From contig NZ_FMHT01000003.1 of assembly GCF_900091585.1 (NCBI RefSeq), positions 5,606,001 through 5,670,000 of the forward strand: a stretch of DNA of 64,000 nucleotides, written 5' to 3'. Shown here piece by piece: positions 8,024 to 17,727 of the stretch. Position 1 is the stretch's first letter; each line of letters begins with the position of its first letter. A program made the position numbers and the translations under genes. Below the pieces are notes generated by a model. The model did not search any database. It saw nothing but the letters and a program-made list of their open reading frames with translations, and was not told the origin of the DNA. Source of the stretch: Micromonospora nigra (GTDB taxonomy: Bacteria; Actinomycetota; Actinomycetes; Mycobacteriales; Micromonosporaceae).

Positions 8024-9589
8024 ATGACCCTGCCGGTGCACGCCGCCGAACCGACGCCGACCCGGGTGGGCGCCGACGCCACACCCGCCCGGGCGCACCT
8101 GCTGCACGACGGCACCGTCGAGGACTACCGCCGCGCCGTCGCCGCCGGCGTCGACCGGGTGGCCCGCCGGGTGGCCGAGGTGGACGGGCCGTTCACCGGC
8201 GTACGCCCCGCCGACCTGGCCCCCGTGGTCGACGCCATCGACCTGGACCGGCCGCTGGGGGACACCACCGCCGCCCTCGACGAACTGGAGGACGTCTACC
8301 TGCGCGACGCGGTCTGGTTCCACCACCCCCGCTACCTGGCCCACCTGAACTGTCCGGTGGTCATCCCGGCGCTGCTCGGCGAGGCGGTGCTCAGCGCCGT
8401 CAACTCCTCCCTGGACACCTGGGACCAGAGCGCCGGCGGCACGCTCATCGAACGGCGGCTCGTCGACTGGACGGCCGCGCGCATCGGTCTCGGCCCGGCC
8501 GCCGACGGCGTCTTCACCAGCGGTGGCACCCAGTCCAACCTGCACGCCCTGCTGCTCGCCCGGGAGGAGGCCCTCGCCGGCGCGGACCCCGCCGACCGTC
8601 GGATGCTGCTGCCCCAGCTGCGGATCATCGCCTCGGCGGCCGGCCACTTCAGCGTGCAGAAGGCCGCCAAACTGCTCGGTCTCGCCCCCGACGCGGTCGT
8701 CACCGTGGAGACCGGCCCCGACCGGCGGATGCGCCCCGGCGCGGTCCGCCACGAGATCACCCGCTGCCGGCGCGCCGGGCTGCGGGTGATGGCGGTGGTC
8801 GCCACCGCCGGCACCACCGACTTCGGCACCATCGACCCGCTCGACGGCATCGGCGAGGTGTGCGCCGACACCGGCGTCTGGCTGCACGTCGACGCCGCGT
8901 ACGGCTGCGGACTGCTGGTGTCGCCGACCCGCCGGCACCTGCTCGACGGCATCGAGCGGGCCGACTCGGTCACCGTCGACTTCCACAAGTCCTTCTTCCA
9001 GCCCGTCAGCTCCAGCGCGCTGGTCGTGCGCGACCGCCGGGTGCTGCGGCACGCCACCTGGCACGCCGACTACCTCAACCCGGCCCGCGCCGTCGCCGAG
9101 CGCATCCCCAACCAGGTCGACAAGAGCCTCCAGACCACCCGGCGCTTCGACGCCCTCAAGCTGTGGCTCACGCTGCGGATCATGGGCCCCGACGCGGTCG
9201 GCGCGCTGTTCGACGAGGTCTGTGACCGGGCCGACGAGGCATGGGACCTGGTCGCCGCCGATCCCCGCTTCGAGGTGGCGACCCGCTCGCCGCTGAGCAC
9301 GGTGGTGTTCCGCTGGGTGCCCGCCGGAGCCGGCCGGGAACTGGCCGACCAGGCGAACCTGCACGCCCGCGCGGCGCTGGCCGCCTCCGGGCTCGCGGTG
9401 GTCGCCGGCACCCGGGTCGACGGTCGGCAGCACCTCAAGTTCACCCTGCTCAACCCCGCCACCACCCGGGACGACGTCGCCGCGGTGCTGGACCTGATCG
9501 CCGAGCACGCCGGCCGGTACGTGCACGACCACGCCGCCGCGCTGCCGGTGCCGGCCTCAGCCGCCGGCCTGACCTGCCCGGTCGGCTGA
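8024..9589 (+). CDS. desA: PLP-dependent lysine decarboxylase (desferrioxamine, DesA-like)
   Basis: A 521-residue group II pyridoxal-phosphate decarboxylase. In desferrioxamine synthesis DesA makes cadaverine from lysine. Lys322 in [12 protein letters not shown] is the expected PLP lysine, with HVDAAYG upstream as the cofactor-binding Asp/Ala motif and [16 protein letters not shown] as the substrate-side loop. ATG 8024 was chosen because GGAGGAG sits about eight bases upstream. The preceding open frame has no family similarity. It begins the desABCD run. Confidence 0.93.
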   Translation: MTLPVHAAEPTPTRVGADATPARAHLLHDGTVEDYRRAVAAGVDRVARRVAEVDGPFTGVRPADLAPVVDAIDLDRPLGDTTAALDELEDVYLRDAVWFHHPRYLAHLNCPVVIPALLGEAVLSAVNSSLDTWDQSAGGTLIERRLVDWTAARIGLGPAADGVFTSGGTQSNLHALLLAREEALAGADPADRRMLLPQLRIIASAAGHFSVQKAAKLLGLAPDAVVTVETGPDRRMRPGAVRHEITRCRRAGLRVMAVVATAGTTDFGTIDPLDGIGEVCADTGVWLHVDAAYGCGLLVSPTRRHLLDGIERADSVTVDFHKSFFQPVSSSALVVRDRRVLRHATWHADYLNPARAVAERIPNQVDKSLQTTRRFDALKLWLTLRIMGPDAVGALFDEVCDRADEAWDLVAADPRFEVATRSPLSTVVFRWVPAGAGRELADQANLHARAALAASGLAVVAGTRVDGRQHLKFTLLNPATTRDDVAAVLDLIAEHAGRYVHDHAAALPVPASAAGLTCPVG

Positions 9590-9624
9590 CCGTGTCACCC
9601 GTCAACGCCAGCCTGGAGGGCCGG

Positions 9625-10917
9625 ATGTCCACGTACGACTACATCGGGATCGGCCTCGGGCCGTACAACCTCGGCCTGGCCTGCCTGACCGCGCCGATCG
9701 CCGACCTCGACGGGCTGTTCCTGGAGGCCCGCGCCGACGTCAGCTGGCATCCCGGCATGCTGCTGGAATCCGCCCGCCTCCAGACGCCGTTCCTCGCCGA
9801 CCTGGTCACCCTCGCCGATCCGACCTCGCCGTTCTCCTTCCTCAGCTACCTCAAGGAGACCGGCCGCCTCTACCCGTTCTACATCCGGGAGAACTTCTTC
9901 CCGCTGCGCCTGGAGTACGACGCATACTGCCGCTGGGCCGCGGCGAAGCTACCCCACCTGCGCTTCGGCCACACGGTGACCTCCGTCGGGTACGACGAGA
10001 CCGACGCGCTTTACACGGTCACCGCGACCACCGACGGCGGCACCGTCACCCACCGGGCCCGACACCTGGTGCTCGGCACCGGCACCCCGCCGCACGTCCC
10101 CGCCTCCTGCGCGGGCCTGGCCGGCGACGTGGTGCACAACTCCCGCTACCTCGAGCGGCGGGCGGCGTTGACGGCCAAGCGCAGCATCACCGTGATCGGC
10201 AGTGGACAGAGCGCCGCCGAGATCTACCACGACCTGCTCGGCGCGATCGACAGCCACGACTACCAGCTGAACTGGGTGACCCGGTCGCCGCGCTTCTTCC
10301 CGCTGGAATACACCAAGCTGACGCTGGAGATGACCTCGCCGGACTACGTGGACTACTTCCACGCCCTGCCGGAGGACACCCGCTACCGCCTGGAGGCCGA
10401 GCAGAAGGCCCTGTTCAAGGGCATCAGCGCCGAGCTGGTCAACGACATCTTCGACCTGCTCTACGCCCGCAGCGTGCCCGGCCCGGTGCGGACCCGCCTG
10501 ATGACCAACACCGAGCTGACCTCCGCCCGGTACGACGCGGCCACCGGCAGCTACACCCTCGGCCTGCGGCACGTCGAGCAGGGTCGCGACTTCACCCTCG
10601 ACACCGAGGGGCTGGTGCTGGCCACCGGCTACCAGCAGCGGACCCCGGCGTTCCTGGAACCGGTGCGCGACCGGCTGCGCTTCGACGGTCACGGCCGCCT
10701 CGACGTGGCCCGCAACTACAGCGTCGACCGCACCGGCCGGGAGGTCTTCCTCCAGAACGGCGGCACCCACACCCACAGCGTCACCTCGCCCGACCTGGGC
10801 ATGGGCCCGTACCGCAACTCCTGGATCATCCGGGAGATCACCGGCCGGGAGCACTACCCGATCGAGAAGTCCATCGCCTTCCAGGAGTTCGGCGCCCCCG
10901 CCGGGGTCGCCTCGTGA
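9625..10917 (+). CDS. desB: Cadaverine/lysine N-monooxygenase (DesB-like)
   Basis: A 430-residue flavin-dependent N-hydroxylating monooxygenase of the IucD/PvdA/DesB family. In this pathway it would hydroxylate cadaverine. The FAD-binding [12 protein letters not shown] is at residues 7-18, the NADPH-binding [14 protein letters not shown] follows centrally, and the ATGY substrate motif occurs near the C-terminus ([11 protein letters not shown]). ATG 9625 has GGAGGG eight or nine bases ahead. A GTG at 9592 lacks such a site. The stop overlaps desC by four bases. Confidence 0.93.
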   Translation: MSTYDYIGIGLGPYNLGLACLTAPIADLDGLFLEARADVSWHPGMLLESARLQTPFLADLVTLADPTSPFSFLSYLKETGRLYPFYIRENFFPLRLEYDAYCRWAAAKLPHLRFGHTVTSVGYDETDALYTVTATTDGGTVTHRARHLVLGTGTPPHVPASCAGLAGDVVHNSRYLERRAALTAKRSITVIGSGQSAAEIYHDLLGAIDSHDYQLNWVTRSPRFFPLEYTKLTLEMTSPDYVDYFHALPEDTRYRLEAEQKALFKGISAELVNDIFDLLYARSVPGPVRTRLMTNTELTSARYDAATGSYTLGLRHVEQGRDFTLDTEGLVLATGYQQRTPAFLEPVRDRLRFDGHGRLDVARNYSVDRTGREVFLQNGGTHTHSVTSPDLGMGPYRNSWIIREITGREHYPIEKSIAFQEFGAPAGVAS

Positions 10918-11495
10918 CCGAGGTCGTCTACACCCGCGTCGACGACCGGCTCGGCGGGTTCGCCCTGCGCACCCTCGACCCGGACGCCGACGCCGTGTTG
11001 CTGCACCGCTGGGTCACCCACCCGCGGGCGAGGTTCTGGCTGATGCAGGACGCCGACGTGGCGGGCGTGGCCGCCGAGTACCGCCGCATCGCCGGGCACC
11101 CGCACCACGATGCTTTCGTCGGCCTGTGGCGCGGCGAACCCGCGTTCCTCGCCGAACGGTACGACCCGGCACGTGTCGAACTGACCGGCCTGTACGACGC
11201 GCGGCCCGGCGACGTCGGCATGCACTTCCTCTGCGCACCCGCCGACATTCCCGTGCACGGCTTCAGCCGCGCGGTGATCACCACCGTGCTGGCGTGGCTG
11301 TTCGCCGACGGGGCCACCCGCCGGGTGGTCGTCGAACCGGACGTGCGCAACACCGCCGTGCACGCCCTCAACGCCGCCGTCGGCTTCGAGGTGGTCGGGC
11401 CCGTCGCCAAGCCCGAGAAGACCGCCCTGCTCAGCATCTGCACCCGCGAGCGGTTCCACACCGCCACCGGCAGCACCGAAGGAGTACCGGCATGA
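10914..11495 (+). CDS. desC: N-hydroxycadaverine acyltransferase (DesC-like GNAT)
   Basis: A 193-residue GNAT-fold acyltransferase that makes hydroxamates by acylating N-hydroxycadaverine with succinyl-, acetyl- or longer acyl-CoA in desferrioxamine biosynthesis. [18 protein letters not shown] and [19 protein letters not shown] match the siderophore acyltransferase group. It is a paralogue of the protein at 1244-1795. GTG 10914 overlaps the desB stop, and its own TGA overlaps the desD ATG, so desB-C-D form one translationally coupled unit. Confidence 0.92.
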   Translation: MTEVVYTRVDDRLGGFALRTLDPDADAVLLHRWVTHPRARFWLMQDADVAGVAAEYRRIAGHPHHDAFVGLWRGEPAFLAERYDPARVELTGLYDARPGDVGMHFLCAPADIPVHGFSRAVITTVLAWLFADGATRRVVVEPDVRNTAVHALNAAVGFEVVGPVAKPEKTALLSICTRERFHTATGSTEGVPA

Positions 11496-13309
11496 ACCCC
11501 CGCGACGTGGTCGGCCACCTGCGCCCGCAGACCTGGGAGCGGGCCAACCGGATGCTGGTCCGCAAGGCCCTGGCCGAGTTCGCCCACGAGCGCCTCGTCG
11601 TGCCCGAACCGGCCGGTGCCGGCGAGGGGCGCCTCTGGTACGCCGTCCGCAGCGACGACGGCACGGTCGAGTACCGCTTCGCCGCCCGCCTGTACGCCCT
11701 GGAGCACTGGCAGATCGACCCGGACAGCATCACCCGTCACCGCGACGGTGCGGACCTGCCGCTCGACGCCGTGGACCTGGTGCTGGAGCTGCGCGCCTCG
11801 CTCGGGCTCGGCGACCGCGTCCTGCCCGTCTACCTCGAGGAGATCAGCTCCACCCTGGCCGGTGCGGCGTTCAAGCTGGACCGTCCGCAGCCGACGTCGG
11901 CGCAGCTGGCGACGGCGGACTTCCAGACGGTCGAGACCTCCATGACCGAGGGGCATCCCTGCTTCGTGGCCAACAACGGCCGGCTCGGCTTCGGGGTCGA
12001 CGAGTACCGGGCGTACGCCCCGGAGGCCGGCCGGCCGGTACGGCTGATCTGGCTCGCCGCGCACCGCGACCACGCCGCGTTCACCAGCTCCGCCGGCCTC
12101 GACGAGGACGCCCTGCTGCGGGCCGAGCTGGGGGAGCGGACCCTGGCCGGGTTCGCCGCCGTGCTCGCCGAGCTGGGTCTCGACCTGGCCGACCACCACC
12201 TCATCCCCGTGCACCCGTGGCAGTGGTGGAACAAGCTGTCCGTCACGTTCGCCGGCGAGGTGGCCCGCCGGCACCTGGTCTGCCTGGGCGAGGGGCCCGA
12301 CGAGTACCTGGCCCAGCAGTCCATCCGCACCTTCTTCAACACCAGCCACCCCGAGCGCGACTACGTCAAGACCGCCCTGTCCGTGCTGAACATGGGCTTC
12401 ATGCGGGGGCTGTCGGCGGCGTACATGGCGGCCACCCCCGCCATCAACGACTGGCTGGCCGCGCTGATCGACGGCGACGAGGTGTTCGCGGGCACCGGGC
12501 TGACCATCCTGCGGGAGCGGGCCGCCGTCGGTTACCGGCACCGGCAGTACGAGCGGGCCACCGACCGGTACTCCCCGTACCGCAAGATGCTGGCCGCCCT
12601 GTGGCGGGAGAGTCCGGTGCCGCGCCTGGCGCCCGGCGAGCGGCTGGCCACCATGGCCTCGCTGCTGCACACCGACGGGGAGGGGCGGTCGCTGGCCGCC
12701 GCGCTGGTCGCCGACTCGGGGCTGCCCGCTGCCGAGTGGCTGCGCCGCTACCTGCACGCCTACCTCACCCCGCTGCTGCACGCCTTCTACGCCTACGACC
12801 TCGCCTTCATGCCGCACGGGGAGAACGTCATCCTGGTGCTGCGCGACGGGGCGGTGCAGCGGGCGATCTTCAAGGACATCGCCGAGGAGATCGTGGTGAT
12901 GAGCGCCGACGCGCCGCTGCCGGCGGCCGTCGAGCGGATCCGCGCCGACGTGCCGGAGGACATCAAGCTGTTGAGCATCTTCACCGACGTGTTCGACTGC
13001 TTCTTCCGCTTCCTCGGCCCGCTGCTGGCCGCCGACGGCGTGTGCGACGAGGAGACGTTCTGGCGGGCCGTCGCCGACTGTGCCACCGACTACGCCGACC
13101 GGGTGCCGCACCTGGCCGACCGGCTGGCCCGCTACGACCTGTTCGCCCCCCGGTTCGCGCTGTCCTGCCTCAACCGCCTCCAGTTGCGCGACAACCAGCA
13201 GATGGTCGACCTGGCCGACCCGTCGGCGGCCCTGCAACTCGTCGGCGACCTGCCCAACCCGATCGCCGCGTACGCCCCCGACCGGCCGTCGCCGGCCGTC
13301 AGGGCCTGA
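11492..13309 (+). CDS. desD: Desferrioxamine NIS synthetase (DesD-like, IucA/IucC family)
   Basis: A 605-residue NRPS-independent siderophore synthetase. DesD activates carboxylates with ATP and joins hydroxy-acyl-cadaverine units into linear and cyclic desferrioxamines. Family motifs visible are TEGHPCFVANNGRLGF, the HPWQWWN motif at residues 241-247, SQQSIRTFFNT, FMPHGENVILVLRDG and an acidic LSIFTDVFDCFFRFL C-terminal region. ATG 11492 follows AAGGAG and overlaps the desC stop. The length matches the family. It completes a full desABCD set. Confidence 0.95.
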   Translation: MNPRDVVGHLRPQTWERANRMLVRKALAEFAHERLVVPEPAGAGEGRLWYAVRSDDGTVEYRFAARLYALEHWQIDPDSITRHRDGADLPLDAVDLVLELRASLGLGDRVLPVYLEEISSTLAGAAFKLDRPQPTSAQLATADFQTVETSMTEGHPCFVANNGRLGFGVDEYRAYAPEAGRPVRLIWLAAHRDHAAFTSSAGLDEDALLRAELGERTLAGFAAVLAELGLDLADHHLIPVHPWQWWNKLSVTFAGEVARRHLVCLGEGPDEYLAQQSIRTFFNTSHPERDYVKTALSVLNMGFMRGLSAAYMAATPAINDWLAALIDGDEVFAGTGLTILRERAAVGYRHRQYERATDRYSPYRKMLAALWRESPVPRLAPGERLATMASLLHTDGEGRSLAAALVADSGLPAAEWLRRYLHAYLTPLLHAFYAYDLAFMPHGENVILVLRDGAVQRAIFKDIAEEIVVMSADAPLPAAVERIRADVPEDIKLLSIFTDVFDCFFRFLGPLLAADGVCDEETFWRAVADCATDYADRVPHLADRLARYDLFAPRFALSCLNRLQLRDNQQMVDLADPSAALQLVGDLPNPIAAYAPDRPSPAVRA

Positions 13310-13311
13310 TG

Positions 13312-13327
13312 CGACGGCCGGCCGTCG
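13312..13327. terminator. Possible hairpin between convergent desD and FAD dehydrogenase
   Basis: CGACGGCCGGCCGTCG is a perfect 16-base palindrome that can fold as a six-base stem with a CCGG loop in the 31-base gap between two convergent genes. There is no T tract. Its position is its main support as a bidirectional terminator. Confidence 0.4.
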
Positions 13328-13340
13328 GACAGCGGTCGTA

Positions 13341-14996
13341 TCAGGCGACGTGCGCGGCGGCGCTGCGGCCGGCGGTGCGACCGGAGAACAGGCAGCCGCC
13401 GAGGAAGGTTCCCTCCAGGGCGTTGTAGCCGTGCATGCCGCCGCCGCCGAACCCGGCGACCTCGCCGGCGGCGTACAGGCCGGGCACGGGCCCGCCGTCG
13501 GCGGACAGCACCCGGCCGTCGAGGTCGGTGTGCAGGCCGCCGAGGGTCTTGCGGGTGAGCACGTTCAGCCGCACGGCGATCAGCGGGCCGGCCGCCGGGT
13601 CGAGCAGCCGGTGCGGGCCGGCGACCCGGATCAACCTGTCGCCCCGGTACGCGCGGGCCCCCCGTAGCGCGGTGACCTGGGCGTCCTTGCCGAACGGGTT
13701 CGTCATCTCCCGGTCCCGCCGTTCGATCAGCTCGCGCAGCGCGACCTCGTCGACGGCGGGCACCCCGGGGTCGCCGATCGCGTTCATGCCGCGTACCAGT
13801 TCGCCGAGGTCGTCGGCGACGACGAAGTCCTCGCCGTTTCGCTTGAACGCCTCGACCGGGCCGGGCGCGCCCCTGCCGATCCGCTTCAGCAGCAGCCGCA
13901 GGTCCTTGCCCGTCAGGTCGGGGTTCTGCTCCGAGCCCGACAGGGCGAACTCCTTCTCGATGATCCGCTGGGTCAGCACGAACCACGAGTAGTCGTAGCC
14001 GGTGCTGCGCAGGTGTCCCAGCGTGCCGAGGGTGTCGAAGCCGGGGAAGTAGGGGGCGGGCAGCCGTCGGCCGGTGGCGTCGAGCCACAGCGAGGACGGG
14101 CCCGGCAGGATGCGGATGCCGTGGTTGTCCCAGATCGGAGCCCAGTTGCGCAGGCCCTCGGTGTAGTGCCACATCCGGTCCGGGTTGATGATCGCGCCGC
14201 CGGCCGCAGCGGTGATCTCCAGCATCCGCCCGTCCACGTGGGCGGGTACGCCCGACACCATCCGCTTCGGCGGCTCGCCCAGCCGCGCCGGCCACGCCCG
14301 GCGGACGAGGTCGTGGTTGCCGCCGATGCCGCCGGAGGTGACCAGCACGGCCTGCGCGGCGTACGCGAACTCGCCCACCTCGACCCGCGACGACGGCCGG
14401 CCCCGCTCGACCGGCGACGGCTCCAGCACGGCGCCGCGTACCCCGGTCACCGCGCCCTCGTGGGTCAGCAGCGAGTCGACGCGGTGTCGGAAGCGGAACA
14501 CGATGCGGCCGGCCGCCGCGTGGGCGCGGACCCGGCGCTCGAACGGCGCGAGCACCCCGGGACCGGTGCCCCAGGTGAGGTGGAACCGGGGTACGGAGTT
14601 GCCGTGGCCGTCGGCCCGGCCGTCGCCGCGCTCGGCCCAGCCGACGACGGGGAAGATGCGGTGGCCCATCTCGCGCAGCCAGGCCCGCTTCTCCCCGGCG
14701 GCGAAGTGCACGTACGCCTCGGCCCAGCGGCGCGGCCAGTGGTCCTCGGGCCGGTCGAACTGCGCCGAGCCGAACCAGTCCTGCAGGGCCAGGTCGACGG
14801 AGTCCCGGACGCCCATCCGGCGCTGCTCCGGGCTGTCGACCATGAACAGCCCGCCCAGCGACCAGAACGCCTGCCCGCCCAGGGACTGTTCGCCCTCCTG
14901 GTCGAGCAGCAGCACCCGCCTCCCGGCGTCGGCCAGCTCGGCGGCGGCGACCAGCCCGGCCAGCCCGGCTCCCACGACGAGGGCGTCGGCGTCCAT
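13341..14996 (-). CDS. FAD-binding dehydrogenase (3-ketosteroid dehydrogenase-like)
   Basis: A 551-residue flavoprotein of the succinate/fumarate reductase and 3-ketosteroid delta-1-dehydrogenase superfamily. The N-terminal dinucleotide-binding motif is VVGAGLAGLVAAAELA, followed by LLLDQEGEQSLGGQA. A second FAD contact appears as GLYAAGEVAGFGGGGMHGYNALEG near the C-terminus. The substrate is unknown, and no other steroid genes are present here. ATG 14996 starts directly at the Rossmann strand. It is divergent from the PucR-type regulator, which likely controls it. Confidence 0.85.
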   Translation of the reverse strand: MDADALVVGAGLAGLVAAAELADAGRRVLLLDQEGEQSLGGQAFWSLGGLFMVDSPEQRRMGVRDSVDLALQDWFGSAQFDRPEDHWPRRWAEAYVHFAAGEKRAWLREMGHRIFPVVGWAERGDGRADGHGNSVPRFHLTWGTGPGVLAPFERRVRAHAAAGRIVFRFRHRVDSLLTHEGAVTGVRGAVLEPSPVERGRPSSRVEVGEFAYAAQAVLVTSGGIGGNHDLVRRAWPARLGEPPKRMVSGVPAHVDGRMLEITAAAGGAIINPDRMWHYTEGLRNWAPIWDNHGIRILPGPSSLWLDATGRRLPAPYFPGFDTLGTLGHLRSTGYDYSWFVLTQRIIEKEFALSGSEQNPDLTGKDLRLLLKRIGRGAPGPVEAFKRNGEDFVVADDLGELVRGMNAIGDPGVPAVDEVALRELIERRDREMTNPFGKDAQVTALRGARAYRGDRLIRVAGPHRLLDPAAGPLIAVRLNVLTRKTLGGLHTDLDGRVLSADGGPVPGLYAAGEVAGFGGGGMHGYNALEGTFLGGCLFSGRTAGRSAAAHVA

Positions 14997-15057
14997 CAGG
15001 CGCTCCCTTCCCGCGCGGCGTGCGCGGCGACACGGATGATCCGCCCCAGGCTCCCTG

Positions 15058-15122
15058 CTGCTGACAACCATGGCAACGCCGCTGCGCAGGCGGCGCGCAC
15101 TAGGCTTGTCAGCAGGTGACAA
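15058..15122. promoter_or_regulatory. TTGTCA/TGACAA operator cluster between FAD dehydrogenase and PucR regulator
   Basis: A perfect inverted repeat TTGTCA-N5-TGACAA lies at 15106-15122. Its TTGTCAGCAG half is also an exact inverted match to CTGCTGACAA at 15058-15067. Three half sites spaced across the divergent intergenic region suggest a regulator bound at two positions. The PucR-type protein next door is the obvious candidate. Confidence 0.6.
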
Positions 15123-15137
15123 CGGGAGGTGGCGGGC

Positions 15138-16334
15138 GTGGCCACGGTGGCGGGCGGGTCGACGCGACGCGTGGTGCGTCGGGCGGTCGTCGCCGACATG
15201 CCGGCCACCGTCGACCGGGTCCTCGCTGCGGTGACCGGGCAGATCCCGGCGTACCGGGCGCTCGACCCCACGCAGCTCGCGGAGGTCGCCGCCATCGCCC
15301 GCTGGGCCGTCGCCCGGATCCTCGACCTGTGGGTGCACGACGAGGCCCTCGACGCCGCCGACCTCGAACGGTTCTCCGGAATCGGTGCCGCCCGGGCCGT
15401 GGACGGTCGGCCCCTGCCGGTGGTCCTGCGCGCCTACCGGGTGGCCGCCGCCGACGTCATCGACCTGGTGGTGGAACACGGGCGCGGCCGGCTCACCGTG
15501 ACCGACGTGCTGGCGCTGACCAGGCTCTGGCTGGCCAGCGTCGACGCGTTGTCCGAGGCCCTCCACACCGGCTACACGGCCGCCACCCGGCGCCTGACCG
15601 GCGATCACCGGCGAGCCCTGGCCGACCTGCTCGACGACCTGCTCGACGGGCGGCAGACGTCGCCGGCCGCGCTCGCCGAACGGTGCCGGGCCCTGGTGGT
15701 GACGCTGCCGGCCCGCCCGGCCCTGCTGGTGATCGAGGCGACCTCGCCCCTGACCGCCCTCACTCCGGCCGGTCTGGCGCAGGTGGCCGTGGCCGTCGTC
15801 GGCCCCGAACCGCCGGAGACGGTACTGACCGGGCTGCGGGGTGCCCGCGGGGTGGTCGTGGCTGCGGCGGTCTGCGCTGATCGGGCCGCGGCGGCCCTGG
15901 CCGAACGCCGGTGGCGGGGCTGCCTGGTCCTGCCGCGTACGCCCGCCGACACCGCACGGGCGTACCGGCTGGCGAGCGGCGCCCTGGCGTCGGCACCCGA
16001 GCGGGCCTTCGCCGACCGGGTGCTGCTGCGGGAGGGCGACGCCCAGGTGCTCGCGCTGCTGACCGGCCGGCCCGGTGCCGACCCGGAGCTGACCGGACGC
16101 GCCGTGCTGGGCCCGGTCGCCGGGTCGGACCACCCGCACCTGGTCGACGGCCTCGACGCCTACCTGCGCACCGGCTCGGCCGCCGAGGCCGCGCAGGAAC
16201 TGGGCGTACACCCGCAGACCATGCGCTACCGGCTGCGCCGGCTGGCCGAGCTGACCGGTCGGGACCCGCGTCGCCCGTGGGACCGCTTCGTGCTGGAGGT
16301 CGCGCAGACCGCCACCCGTGGTTCGCGATCCTGA
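15138..16334 (+). CDS. PucR-family transcriptional regulator
   Basis: A 398-residue regulator with the C-terminal PucR/CdaR-type helix-turn-helix (LDAYLRTGSAAEAAQELGVHPQTMRYRLRRL, about residues 335-370), which binds DNA. The N-terminal half is helical and resembles the RsbRD-like sensor region seen in actinobacterial PucR proteins. GTG 15138 is preferred because GGGAGG lies eight bases upstream. The alternative GTG at 15129 overlaps that site. It is divergent from the FAD dehydrogenase and separated from it by an inverted-repeat operator, pointing to local control. Confidence 0.85.
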   Translation: MATVAGGSTRRVVRRAVVADMPATVDRVLAAVTGQIPAYRALDPTQLAEVAAIARWAVARILDLWVHDEALDAADLERFSGIGAARAVDGRPLPVVLRAYRVAAADVIDLVVEHGRGRLTVTDVLALTRLWLASVDALSEALHTGYTAATRRLTGDHRRALADLLDDLLDGRQTSPAALAERCRALVVTLPARPALLVIEATSPLTALTPAGLAQVAVAVVGPEPPETVLTGLRGARGVVVAAAVCADRAAAALAERRWRGCLVLPRTPADTARAYRLASGALASAPERAFADRVLLREGDAQVLALLTGRPGADPELTGRAVLGPVAGSDHPHLVDGLDAYLRTGSAAEAAQELGVHPQTMRYRLRRLAELTGRDPRRPWDRFVLEVAQTATRGSRS

Positions 16335-16423
16335 CGGCCGGGCGGGTGCGACCCTGACGCCGGGTGAGCGCGATCCTGACCGCCGCGCGGGCGCGATGCC
16401 GACCCCGGGTGAGCGCGATCCTG
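16325..16423. repeat. 45-bp period direct repeat at the end of the PucR gene
   Basis: The 19-base unit CCGGGTGAGCGCGATCCTG occurs at 16360-16378 and 16405-16423, and the related GCGATCCTGAC appears at 16325. The repeat starts within the last codons of the regulator and runs into the intergenic region before glycerate kinase. The origin is unclear. Confidence 0.6.
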
Positions 16424-16507
16424 CCCGGGCGGCCGGCGCTGTCGGCCTCGGTGCCGGCCGGTGCGGGGTCCGCCGTCGCCGGCCGCGCACCTCCTCCACG
16501 CCGGACG

Positions 16508-16536
16508 TTGCCGCTGCGGCGGCGGCTGCCTACACT
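16508..16536 (+). promoter_or_regulatory. Glycerate kinase promoter
   Basis: TTGCCG (16508-16513) and TACACT (16531-16536) are separated by exactly 17 bases, a good sigma-70-type match for an actinomycete. The LacI-type operator begins six bases downstream, across the expected transcription start. The gene starts at 16602. Confidence 0.65.
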
Positions 16537-16541
16537 GGCGC

Positions 16542-16557
16542 GGGCAAGCGCTTTCCC
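16542..16557. promoter_or_regulatory. LacI-family operator in front of glycerate kinase
   Basis: GGGCAAGCGCTTTCCC is a 16-base near-palindrome (one mismatched pair) with the AAGCGCTT core used by LacI/GalR repressors. A site with the same core stands before the oxidoreductase operon at 18943-18958. The LacI-type gene between them is the likely binder. Confidence 0.75.
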
Positions 16558-16601
16558 GGCGATGGGTCACCCGCCGGGTCCGTCGACAGCAGGGTGGTGG
16601 G

Positions 16602-17720
16602 ATGCGGGTCGTGATCGCGCCGGATTCCTTCAAGGGCAGCCTGTCCGCCGAGCGGGTCGCCGAGGCCCTGGCGGTGGGCTGGGGAAGGGAGCGACCGACC
16701 GACGACGTCCGCACCGTCCCCCTCGCCGACGGGGGAGAGGGCACCTGTGCGGTCCTCGCCGCCGCGCACCCGGACGCACTGTCGTGCCCGGTCACCGTCA
16801 CCGGCCCCGACGGTCGTCCCGTGCGCGCCGCCTGGCTGCTGCTCCCCGACGGCACCGCCGTGGTGGAACTCGCCGCCGCCAGTGGGCTGCCGCTCATGGC
16901 CCGGCCCGACGCGCTCGCCGCCACCACCCGTGGCACCGGCGAGTTGATCGCCGCCGCACTCGCCCACCCCGACACCCGGAGACTCCTGGTCGCCCTCGGC
17001 GGGTCGGCCAGCACCGACGGCGGCGCGGGCGCGTTGCAGGCGCTCGGCGTGCGCCTGCGCGACGCCGACGGGCGTGATCTGCCGCCCGGTGGCGGTCACC
17101 TGCGCCGGCTGGCCGAGGTGGACCTCGCCGGCCTGCCGCCGCTCCCACCCGACGGCGCGGCCTGCCTGGTCGACGTGACCGCGCCGTTGCTCGGCCCGAG
17201 CGGGGCCGCCAGCCAGTTCGGGCCGCAGAAGGGCGCCACCCCCGACCAGGTCGGGCAGTTGGACACCGGGCTGCGGCGCCTCGCCGAGGTGCTGGGCGCG
17301 TCGCCCGACCGGCCGGGCGCGGGTGCGGCCGGCGGTACCGGCTACGGCCTCGCCGCCGCCTGGGGCGCCACCCTCGTCCCCGGTGCACCCACCGTCGCCG
17401 ACGCCGCCGGGCTCCCGGCGGCCCTGTCGGCGGCCGACCTGGTGGTCACCGGCGAGGGACGGTTCGACGCCCAGTCCGGTCAGGGGAAGATCGTCGGGTA
17501 CGTGCTCCGCGCGGCGGCCGACCACGGCGTCGACGCCCACCTGGTGGCCGGGCAGGTCGCGGCGCGGCTGCCGGTGCCGGTGGTCGAGTCGGTCGACCTG
17601 TCGGTGCTGGCCGGCAGCACCGAGGCGGCCATCGGGCGGGCCGGGCACTGGCTGACCGAGGCCGGCCGGCGCCTGGCCGGGCAGGTGCGGTGGCCGCTCG
17701 ACGCGACCCCGGCACGCTAG
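16602..17720 (+). CDS. glxK: Glycerate kinase
   Basis: A 372-residue glycerate kinase of the GarK/GlxK family, phosphorylating D-glycerate to feed glycolysis. The start MRVVIAPDSFKGSLSAERVAEAL is the family's first signature. PLADGGEGT, ALGGSASTDGGAGALQALG and VVTGEGRFDAQSGQGKI follow in order. The length is normal. A promoter and LacI-type operator lie upstream. Shared operator sequence links it to the Gfo/Idh-DUF993-isomerase operon, suggesting that catabolism there ends in glycerate. Confidence 0.92.
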   Translation: MRVVIAPDSFKGSLSAERVAEALAVGWGRERPTDDVRTVPLADGGEGTCAVLAAAHPDALSCPVTVTGPDGRPVRAAWLLLPDGTAVVELAAASGLPLMARPDALAATTRGTGELIAAALAHPDTRRLLVALGGSASTDGGAGALQALGVRLRDADGRDLPPGGGHLRRLAEVDLAGLPPLPPDGAACLVDVTAPLLGPSGAASQFGPQKGATPDQVGQLDTGLRRLAEVLGASPDRPGAGAAGGTGYGLAAAWGATLVPGAPTVADAAGLPAALSAADLVVTGEGRFDAQSGQGKIVGYVLRAAADHGVDAHLVAGQVAARLPVPVVESVDLSVLAGSTEAAIGRAGHWLTEAGRRLAGQVRWPLDATPAR

Positions 17721-17727
17721 GTCTCCG

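Noticed and set aside
13341..16499. A 1052-residue open frame containing the FAD dehydrogenase
   Set aside because: The region beyond 14996 is the opposite-strand shadow of the PucR-type regulator. The flavoprotein begins at ATG 14996.
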